Assembly (NCBI GenBank): GCA_029555025.1
Contig: JAKPTZ010000026.1
Span: 1 to 32,660 of the forward strand
DNA length: 32,660 nt
Source of the DNA: Deltaproteobacteria bacterium
GTDB taxonomy: Bacteria; Myxococcota_A; UBA9042; DTJE01
Direction: 5' to 3'
Positions 26,913 through 32,660 of this stretch are shown piece by piece (position 1 is the stretch's first letter; each line of letters begins with the position of its first letter). Below the pieces are notes generated by a model. The model did not search any database. It was not told where the DNA came from and saw only the letters and a list, made by a program, of their open reading frames with translations. The position numbers and the translations under genes are program-made.

Positions 26913-27326
26913 ATGAAGATTACCAGGGCCACCGAATACGCGTGCAGGGCACTTCGTTACCTGAACACAAGAATTGACGACAGATGTTACTCAATCCAGG
27001 AAATTGCCGAGGCCGAGGAAGTTCCGGTTCAGTTCCTGGCAAAGGTGATGCAATCCCTGACCCAGGCGGGAATCGTCCGTTCCACCTGCGGAAAAAGCGG
27101 CGGCTACCGGATTCGACGGGATCCGTCCGAAATCACGCTGGCCGATGTCTTCACCGCGGTTGAAGGACCGTTTGCCCTGAACCCGTGCCTGGATGAAGAC
27201 ACGCCCTGCAGCCTTCGCGAAAAATGCCGCGTCCACGACGTGTGGAAGGAACTGCAGGATGCGATGCTTGAAGTCTTGAATAAATATACAGTCAACGACG
27301 TGGCGCCAAAGCAGGAAGACTGCTGA
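26913..27326 (+). CDS. Rrf2-family transcriptional regulator with a three-Cys cluster-binding motif
   Basis: A 137-residue protein of the Rrf2 family (IscR, NsrR, CymR and relatives), which are winged-helix repressors or activators. 'TRATEYACRALRYL' starts the family N-terminus; the winged helix covers about 28-70 ('SIQEIAEAEEVPVQFLAKVM', 'QAGIVRSTCGKSGGYRIRR'). The three cysteines typical of iron-sulfur binding members lie at 92, 99 and 105 ('NPCLDEDTPCSLREKCRVHDVW'). This C-x6-C-x5-C spacing differs slightly from E. coli IscR as I recall it. So iron-sulfur cluster or nitric oxide/redox sensing is likely but not certain. No isc, suf or nitric oxide gene is next to it, so its targets are unknown; the flanking envelope genes are the first to test. 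The ATG has AAAGGTG upstream. Its stop lies one base from the stop of the convergent LPP20-like gene. Confidence 0.88.
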   Translation: MKITRATEYACRALRYLNTRIDDRCYSIQEIAEAEEVPVQFLAKVMQSLTQAGIVRSTCGKSGGYRIRRDPSEITLADVFTAVEGPFALNPCLDEDTPCSLREKCRVHDVWKELQDAMLEVLNKYTVNDVAPKQEDC

Positions 27327-27327
27327 A

Positions 27328-28809
27328 TCACTTCATCTTGCGAATCAGCGGGGCAAGGTTTTTGATGGCGGCTTCCCCGGCTTCCTTGACGGATTCGCCA
27401 AGGGCGGCGGACTTGACCTGTTCCTTCAACAGTACCTTCTTCGTGGCCGCCTCGCGCACTTCGATTTCCATCACGACCGGGACGTTCTGCTTCCCGCCGA
27501 CGGCAACCGCCTGCCCGAGCGAAACCGTCGCCTTCATCTGGAGCTGGCCGTCATTTTCCGCAGCTTCGCCACCCCAGTGACGCGCGACAAATGCCCCGAG
27601 CGCATCCTTCAGTCCGGCCTGATCCTTTCCGACGCCTTCAACGGTAACCACGGTCGAACCGGGAAGACGCTGACCGGAAAGTTCAAGGCGGCCCGCAACG
27701 CCGGACTTTCGCCACAGCCCCTTCAGGATCGGCAGCTTGTCCAGTCCGGCATGACTGACCCTGGCTTCCGTTCCGGAACCGTAAATCTTTCCGACCTTCG
27801 CGGTCGTCGTGCCATCGGACGCGGTGACCACCTGATCCGGGCCGTCCAGCAGGACGCCGACCGGTTCAAGCGCGAAGCGCGTCTGATCCCATGGCCGGCC
27901 GTTACAGGAAAACGCCAGCCTGTTGACCCTTGCGGAAACCAGCAGGGGGCCTTCGAAATCGAGATTCGACGGACTGATGCACCCAAGTATTCCGGCGATT
28001 GCGGCCTGGAACTCGATATGCGCCTTGCGCCACACATTGTCCGGGTCATCCGTGTCACGGATGCGTTCCTTCAGGTACAGAAGATACGAATTCATCATCG
28101 CGAGTTCGGATGGGCCGATACGGCCGGCGGCCTGGATGGTCGCGGCGATGTCCCATGCCGCATCGAATATCTTGATTCCAAGCTGCTCGATGGCGCGCTG
28201 CTTGTCCTGCTTGAACGCCGCGAAATCGAACACGGCCAGTACCGACACTTCGCCGGAAACGTCTTCCCAGCTCTGGGCCACGGTTACGCCGGTGAGAACG
28301 CCGCCGGTTCTTGTCGAGAGCGTCTCCTGGGTCAACTGGATCGCCTCGGTCGAACCGCGGACGCGTCCCCTGGATTCGATCTGATGTTCACGAACCGCCG
28401 TGACCATGTTGAAGGATGAATCAACTTCCACGCTTATCTGGGCCGAAATGACCGCGGCCGCGCGCGAGAAGGCGGCGACCATGTCACGTCCGGATCCGAC
28501 GCCGTAAAGGAAACCGTCCCTGACCGGCGGGCTGTCGAGCCAGGCCGGCCTGGCACCGCCTTTGGCCGGGCCCTGGACCGAACCGGCACCGTCCCTTGTG
28601 GCGGCGCCGTCCTTCGCAAGAGCTGCCCACAGGGCGTTACCACAAGCCTCAAGACCGGCCTCGCAGCCGACCGCCCCGGAAATCGCGGCAACACACCGGT
28701 TGGCGCAATCAACCGCCTCGGCAACCTGCTTAATCGACGCCCGGGCGCCGGTTGAAATCGACATGGCCGCGACGCCGCAGGCCAGAACGAAAATATGCCT
28801 GGAATTCAA
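27328..28809 (-). CDS. Secreted LPP20-like protein
   Basis: The protein has 493 residues; translation starts at a TTG (28809) with an excellent GGAGGT 5 bases upstream. A signal peptide covers about 1-24 (ends GARA-SI), with no lipobox Cys at the usual place, and four Cys lie close together at about 35, 39, 49 and 56. At about 88-215 'RPAWLDSPPVRDGFLYGVGS' followed by 'AAAVISAQISVEVDSSF' is the LPP20 pattern (P-x-W, then G-x-G and A-x-x-I), found in LPP20, FlgP and related envelope proteins. The rest (about 220-490) shows helices and two beta-rich parts with 'LPGSTVVTVEGVG' and 'VVMEIEVREAATKKVL' and is not assigned. It lies 61 bases after the beta-barrel gene in the same direction, so they could be co-transcribed. 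By family comparison it is probably outer-membrane associated or periplasmic. Confidence 0.75.
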   Translation of the reverse strand: MNSRHIFVLACGVAAMSISTGARASIKQVAEAVDCANRCVAAISGAVGCEAGLEACGNALWAALAKDGAATRDGAGSVQGPAKGGARPAWLDSPPVRDGFLYGVGSGRDMVAAFSRAAAVISAQISVEVDSSFNMVTAVREHQIESRGRVRGSTEAIQLTQETLSTRTGGVLTGVTVAQSWEDVSGEVSVLAVFDFAAFKQDKQRAIEQLGIKIFDAAWDIAATIQAAGRIGPSELAMMNSYLLYLKERIRDTDDPDNVWRKAHIEFQAAIAGILGCISPSNLDFEGPLLVSARVNRLAFSCNGRPWDQTRFALEPVGVLLDGPDQVVTASDGTTTAKVGKIYGSGTEARVSHAGLDKLPILKGLWRKSGVAGRLELSGQRLPGSTVVTVEGVGKDQAGLKDALGAFVARHWGGEAAENDGQLQMKATVSLGQAVAVGGKQNVPVVMEIEVREAATKKVLLKEQVKSAALGESVKEAGEAAIKNLAPLIRKMK

Positions 28810-28870
28810 TCTGGACCTCCAAGGGTAAGTCAGACGGGGTCAGTTTAGTGTTAACCGATTGGGATTACAA

Positions 28871-30424
28871 CTAGAAGTTATACGCAAAGTTCAGGGTGGC
28901 GACCGGTCCGTGGAAGACGCCGATGAACTTGGGGTCGCCGACAGCATCCGTTCCATCCGAAAGCATGGCCAGGCCGGCTTCGAACCTGTAGCCGAACCTG
29001 AAGTCCAGGATGAAGCGCGGTGCAAGCTGGAAGCCGAGTTCGATCTGGCCGCTGAGGCCCACGCCGAGCGCGCCGACGCTGTAGTCGCCAAGGTTGGCCA
29101 GCGAGGCGTAGTATCCAAGGTTGATACCGCCCATCAGGCCGAAGATGAAGAAGCGCGAATACCAGCGCTTCAGGACGCCGGCGTCGAACTGGAACATGAA
29201 GGTGACGTCACCGGAACCGACGCTTTCAGAGGTAAGGCTGCTGACCAGCTTATCGAACTCATTGTTCAAATAGGCATCAGCAAACCCGGAAAACTTCAAC
29301 GAACCCCAGACATGAAACTCGGAAATTCCGGTGTAGGGGGCAAGGTTGAATTCCGCGTTAACGGCTGGCGCGGCCCACATCTTGAAGGTTCCCGAGCCGA
29401 CGCCGCCCATCGCCTGGGAGAACGACAGACCGCCACCGACGTTAAGTCCGATCGAGGGCATTTCCCACATCGTGTGGCCGGCCTTGACATCCTTGCCGCC
29501 AAGAATGATCTGGGCTTCCATCGGCTTGATTTCCGGCTTCCGTTTCGACTTCGCGGCCTGTTCCAGGATCTCCGGGGTTTCGTCGCATCCGTCATAAATC
29601 TTTCTGGCCTTGACGAAGCCCTTCCTGACTTCCTTGCCGCCGGCGTTGACCATGACGATGAACGGAAGGTCCAGTTCGACGGTGTCGCGTCCCAGGCAGG
29701 ACTTCGCGACGCCCTTCTTGGCGCTGATTACCGGCGCGTGAACCTGGAACTGCTGGACGTCGAGCATCTTGCGCTTGCCGATAATCGCGGTCATCGGAAC
29801 AAGGGTGTTTAAGGCACTGGCGGTCGCCTGTTCGACCGTCGTTCCCTTGTCGAGGCTTGCCGAAGCCCTCTGGCTGCTTTTCACCTCGACCTTTCCGCCC
29901 TTGCCGAAAGTCGTGTCGGGAACCCAGGAAACCTTGCCGTTGGCCGCCATCGCCTTGAACTTCGAAAACGTGATCTTCGAATTCAGGGTGCACGCCAGGT
30001 AGGGCTTGCCTTCCTCGGTCGTCTTCCTGACGCAGTTGTGGATGACGTCGGCGTCGTACTTGAAGACGTCCGAGCAGCGCTCCTCGACGGCGCGCTGGGT
30101 GATTTCGACTTCCATGTTCTGGTCAAGCGCGCCGCGACGGGTCTGGGTGCCGGCAACGGCCGTCATGCACCACTGCTGGACTGCGGCGGTGTTCGGATCG
30201 CTTTCGGTGATCGCGGTCTTGAAACGGTTGAAGCCGTGGATGAAGAAGAACTTATCGACCAGCGGCGCCGGAAGGGTCGTGTTAAGAACACCCTTCAGCA
30301 TCAGAAGCTGTTCTGTTGTCGTGCTGTACTTGTCGAACTCGACGTCATCCGTCGCTTCCTGGGCCATCGCCCCAACCGGGACGATTAAACAAAGGATCAT
30401 AGCCAGCCAGAACTTCTTGAACAT
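28871..30424 (-). CDS. Secreted protein with predicted C-terminal outer-membrane beta-barrel
   Basis: The ATG at 30424 follows GGAGG by 7 bases and starts a classical signal peptide (MFKKFWLAMILCLIVPVGAM, cleavage after AMA). The first ~300 residues are mixed, with several Cys ('QQWCMTAVAG', 'EERCSDVF', 'IHNCVRK', 'YLACTLN', 'AKSCLGRD', 'YDGCDETP'), and no match to a named family was found. From about 335 onward the sequence alternates aromatic and Gly/polar residues as in membrane strands ('PSIGLNVGGGLSFSQAMGG', 'FFIFGLMGGINLGYYASLAN', 'LGVGLSGQIELGFQLAPRF', 'DFRFGYRFEAGLAM') and ends in 'LNFAYNF'. A C-terminal Phe after such strands is the usual BAM recognition signal, so the part is probably an outer-membrane barrel. 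It lies between the FlgT-like gene (upstream) and the LPP20-like gene (downstream), all on the same strand. Confidence 0.75.
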   Translation of the reverse strand: MFKKFWLAMILCLIVPVGAMAQEATDDVEFDKYSTTTEQLLMLKGVLNTTLPAPLVDKFFFIHGFNRFKTAITESDPNTAAVQQWCMTAVAGTQTRRGALDQNMEVEITQRAVEERCSDVFKYDADVIHNCVRKTTEEGKPYLACTLNSKITFSKFKAMAANGKVSWVPDTTFGKGGKVEVKSSQRASASLDKGTTVEQATASALNTLVPMTAIIGKRKMLDVQQFQVHAPVISAKKGVAKSCLGRDTVELDLPFIVMVNAGGKEVRKGFVKARKIYDGCDETPEILEQAAKSKRKPEIKPMEAQIILGGKDVKAGHTMWEMPSIGLNVGGGLSFSQAMGGVGSGTFKMWAAPAVNAEFNLAPYTGISEFHVWGSLKFSGFADAYLNNEFDKLVSSLTSESVGSGDVTFMFQFDAGVLKRWYSRFFIFGLMGGINLGYYASLANLGDYSVGALGVGLSGQIELGFQLAPRFILDFRFGYRFEAGLAMLSDGTDAVGDPKFIGVFHGPVATLNFAYNF

Positions 30425-30436
30425 AATCACCCTCCG

Positions 30437-30454
30437 CCGGGACAACCATCCCGG
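30437..30454 (-). promoter_or_regulatory. Hairpin just before the ribosome binding site of the beta-barrel gene
   Basis: CCGGGA and TCCCGG form a 6-bp stem with a 6-base loop, ending one base before the GGAGG site (30431-30435). It could influence translation or mark a processing site. The gap 30455-30520 also has a GC-rich stem GGCCC-gct-GGGCC (30481-30493), possibly a weak end signal for the upstream FlgT-like gene. Confidence 0.35.
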
Positions 30455-30520
30455 ACTTGTTATGCATCCCGTTGGAACAAGGCCCGCTGGGCCGGCCCGC
30501 CGGAACGCCCCCTTCGTGCC

Positions 30521-32128
30521 TTAAAGGATCTGAAGAATCGCAAGCGTCGGCGACTGAACGACGATGTCGTATTCCAGCCCTTCGTCGCTTAACGAACGGC
30601 GCAGCTTGCGAAGCATCGACTGACGCTTGGAAGCGGGCAGAACGTAAGTTCCGGAAATGGTCTGTTTGGTGGTCATTTCGCTGTTCCACTTGCAGGAACC
30701 CATGCAGTCGGACTTGCCGATGACATCGACCAGGCGCTCGTCAAGAAATTCCTCGATCGTGTCAACGATGTCGTTGGTGAACTGTCCACGCAGGACGATC
30801 TTTGTCGGGACGCCCTTTTCAGCCATCGAGGACCAGTACGAAAGTATCTGGTTGATGACGACCGGCATCGCCTTGCCGATGGCCTTGGCCGTCGCGTTTT
30901 CCTTTTCCTCGTTGAACATCTTGTTCGACGACTCGACCGTCGATGCCAGCAGCTTTCCGGTCACGACGTCGTACGCCTTGACGGAAAAGACAAGCTGATA
31001 CGCGCCGCCCGGGCTGGTTTCCTTGAAGTCGTGAACCACATACACGTCGGCGCCGGCCAGCAGCGCGGTCGCGGCAACCGGGTCGGCCGGGATTCCCTCG
31101 GTCGAGGTCATCGCGTCCAGGCTGCGCTGGGCCTTGTTGATCGCGTCGGCGTCAACGATGTCCCACTGCTCGCCGATAAGCCACTTGTTGACGCGAAGGG
31201 TGGTCGTGTCGCTGTCCATCACCTGGGCGCGCAGTCTTTCAAGTTCATCCTGGGCCTGATCCCTCTTCGCCTTGATCGCCTGATTCTCGCGCAGCAGGCC
31301 GCCCGCCTGGTCGATGAAGACCTTGCAATTCGGGCTGGCCTGGATCAGTTCCATGGCGGCTTCGGTCGTCGTGGAACGCTTGAAGCTTGCCGATGCCCTG
31401 ACGCTGGTGCGGCTGGCGCCCCACGAATGGAACATGCCGCCGCCACCGACCGCGGTGCGCCTGGCAGAAACACTGGCTGAACCTTCGGCCTTGTCGGTCG
31501 TCTTCGAGGAAGCGCGAAGCTCGGTCGGACGCAGGCAGTCCGAAGCGGTGACCTTTTCGAAAAGCTGGTCGATCTTCGCCTCGTTCTTTTCGACCTCGGC
31601 GTTGAATTCCTTGATCTTCGCCGGGATCGCGCAGATCGGCGACGTTTCCGAACCACGGGCGCAGTCGCCCTGGTTATAGACGACAAGAAGCTTCGGCTTG
31701 CCGACGGCGTCGGAAAGCTGGGCGCCCGTCGTGGTCACGCCGGCGGCGACCAGGTGGGCCTTCAGTCCCTTGATGTCAACCATCACGAACATTCCGACCA
31801 TCATCTTGTCGCCGGATGCATCGAAACCGCGCTTGAAGATCTGGCCGGGCGTCGCAAATGAATTCAACTGCGCCAGGTTCTTCTTCACATAGGCCTGGGC
31901 GCTCAACTTCTCGTTGGGATCCCCGGTGACTTCACTGGCGGCGAAATTCAGGGCCGCCTCGACCGCGGTCGCGACCGCGCCTTCCTGTTCGATGCCAGCG
32001 GCGCCGTCAATGCGGTACTTCGCGGTATCGGTGTCGGCCGACACCAGCTTCACCGTCTGGGCGAAACCGGCGACGGCAAGAACGGAAACTGCAACGAATA
32101 CGGACAGAAACGAAAAGAGCCTGGACAT
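30521..32128 (-). CDS. Secreted FlgT-like protein with coiled-coil segments
   Basis: The ATG at 32128 follows GGGGG by 5 bases and starts a signal peptide (MSRLFSFLSVFVAVSVLAVA, cleavage after GFA). The frame is open upstream to 32287, but that part crosses the strong promoter. Residues ~45-130 have 'AVATAVEAALNFAASEVTGD', then 'VKKNLAQLNSFATPG' and 'MMVGMFVMVDIKGLKAHL', which follow the pattern of the FlgT N-terminal domain (repeated A-x-x-A, then a helix, then a beta strand with V-x-V and L). Later come helices with heptads ('KIKEFNAEVEKNEAKIDQLF', 'LRENQAIKAKRDQAQDELER'), a Gly-rich segment between them, and a region from about 345 resembling the TolB-N-like C-terminal part of such proteins ('LLAGADVYVVHDF', 'VFSVKAYDVVTGKLLAST'). 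The similarity is by pattern only. The gene has its own promoter at 32199-32227 and precedes the beta-barrel gene. Confidence 0.68.
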   Translation of the reverse strand: MSRLFSFLSVFVAVSVLAVAGFAQTVKLVSADTDTAKYRIDGAAGIEQEGAVATAVEAALNFAASEVTGDPNEKLSAQAYVKKNLAQLNSFATPGQIFKRGFDASGDKMMVGMFVMVDIKGLKAHLVAAGVTTTGAQLSDAVGKPKLLVVYNQGDCARGSETSPICAIPAKIKEFNAEVEKNEAKIDQLFEKVTASDCLRPTELRASSKTTDKAEGSASVSARRTAVGGGGMFHSWGASRTSVRASASFKRSTTTEAAMELIQASPNCKVFIDQAGGLLRENQAIKAKRDQAQDELERLRAQVMDSDTTTLRVNKWLIGEQWDIVDADAINKAQRSLDAMTSTEGIPADPVAATALLAGADVYVVHDFKETSPGGAYQLVFSVKAYDVVTGKLLASTVESSNKMFNEEKENATAKAIGKAMPVVINQILSYWSSMAEKGVPTKIVLRGQFTNDIVDTIEEFLDERLVDVIGKSDCMGSCKWNSEMTTKQTISGTYVLPASKRQSMLRKLRRSLSDEGLEYDIVVQSPTLAILQIL

Positions 32129-32198
32129 AAAAATCCCCCGATAAAAGGAAAATAACCGCGGTAACGATACACAATCGCAATCTGGATTCATGGTGGAC

Positions 32199-32227
32199 AG
32201 TATATCCCTACATACAAGACAAGTCAA
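32199..32227 (-). promoter_or_regulatory. Strong sigma70-type promoter of the FlgT-like gene
   Basis: On the minus strand TTGACT (32222-32227) and TATACT (32199-32204) are spaced by 17 bases; both match five of six consensus positions. GTCAA-CCCAAA-TTGAC (32223-32238) is an inverted repeat overlapping the -35 box and is a plausible operator. The untranslated leader would be about 65 bases. Confidence 0.7.
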
Positions 32228-32258
32228 CCCAAATTGACAGAATCTTAACAATCGGGGT

Positions 32259-32660
32259 CTATCTGATTCGGACAAGAATGGCGGCAAGGGCGGCCGGGGT
32301 CATTCCTTCAAGGCGGTTTGCGGCACCAATCGTTGCCGGGCGTTCTCTGGAAAGGCGGCCGCGCAGTTCAATCGACAGGCCGGGCATGGATCCGTATTCG
32401 ATGTCGGGCGGAATCCTCATGGAATCATGGCGTTCCATCCTTTCCGCCTCGACCTGCTCGCGGGCAATGTAGCCCTCGTACCTTACTCGGATCAGGACTG
32501 CCCTTGCCTCGTCCGGGGAAAGCCCAGCCAGCCTGCCGGTCGGATCCAGTGCGACAAGGGAATCCCATGAAGCGTTCGGGCGCCTGGCAAGCTGGGCGAG
32601 CACGGCCCCGTCGCTGGACACCGGCACGTCTTCCGTGGCCTGGCCAGGCTTGACCCTGGT
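32259..32660 (-). CDS. mnmG: tRNA uridine-5-carboxymethylaminomethyl enzyme MnmG (C-terminal part)
   Basis: The frame is open to the window edge, so only about 133 C-terminal residues are seen. They match the MnmG (GidA) helical C-terminal domain: 'VLIRVRYEGYIAREQVEAER' (K/RYxGYI motif), 'MRIPPDIEYGSMPGLSIELR' and 'RPATIGAANRLEGMTPAALA', followed by the stop. MnmG with MnmE installs the carboxymethylaminomethyl group on wobble U34 of certain tRNAs, using FAD; the C-terminal domain binds MnmE and tRNA. The family usually continues a few residues past 'AILVRI', here it ends at once with R-stop. The N-terminal FAD domain lies outside the window. The gene is on the same strand as the FlgT-like gene but a separate promoter lies between them. 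Confidence 0.93.
   Translation of the reverse strand, partial: TRVKPGQATEDVPVSSDGAVLAQLARRPNASWDSLVALDPTGRLAGLSPDEARAVLIRVRYEGYIAREQVEAERMERHDSMRIPPDIEYGSMPGLSIELRGRLSRERPATIGAANRLEGMTPAALAAILVRIR

Overview
The window looks like part of a chromosome from a diderm (Gram-negative-type) bacterium with fairly high GC. Its proteins include SPII lipoproteins with clear lipoboxes, a predicted outer-membrane beta-barrel ending in Phe, several periplasmic-type secreted proteins, and a small protein resembling the MXAN_5187 C-terminal family of myxobacteria. Together these suggest a Myxococcota or other 'deltaproteobacterial'-type lineage, probably uncultured. This is inference from domain content; no 16S or other placing marker is present. 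I see no rRNA, tRNA, CRISPR array, IS element or obvious prophage.

Layout. Bases 1-1248 hold two minus-strand secreted proteins: the N-terminal part of a CsgG/TolB-N-like protein and a TlpA/AhpC-type thioredoxin-fold protein. Bases 1421-3320 hold a minus-strand two-gene AbiEi/AbiEii-like toxin-antitoxin pair with an 11-base overlap. Bases 3490-6312 (+) encode a lipoprotein combining a phospho-His swivel motif with a pyruvate-phosphate-dikinase-type ATP-grasp domain, in the reverse of the usual order. Bases 6406-7262 (-) hold a BRO-N/DinD-like gene split by a one-base frameshift. Bases 7459-9147 (-) encode a GT-C-type membrane glycosyltransferase. Bases 9405-12032 (+) encode a large lipoprotein with carboxypeptidase-regulatory-like domains and a propeller-like C-terminal half. 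Bases 12178-16719 (-) form a likely operon: hisS, the MXAN_5187-like gene, a pyrimidine-nucleoside phosphorylase and a YqhD-type alcohol dehydrogenase. Bases 16761-17627 (+) encode a HEAT-repeat-like lipoprotein, followed by a MurC-like ligase and murD (17783-20566, +). rarA (-) and guaB (+) diverge from about 22.3 kb. Bases 23972-32128 are mostly minus-strand envelope genes (a large membrane solenoid protein, an LPP20-like protein, a beta-barrel protein and a FlgT-like protein) interrupted by one plus-strand Rrf2 regulator. The window ends inside mnmG.

How the parts relate. The housekeeping functions (histidyl-tRNA charging, nucleoside salvage, GMP synthesis, peptidoglycan precursor synthesis, fork rescue, tRNA wobble modification) are scattered and not united by one pathway. 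The less ordinary content is the exported dikinase-like lipoprotein, the MurC homologue with a FolC-style P-loop, the FlgT/LPP20/barrel envelope genes, and a family of palindromic repeats. The repeats (GGGCGAAT-TTTC-ATTCGCCC and relatives) lie only in gaps between convergent genes, and one copy supplies the last seven codons and the stop of rarA.
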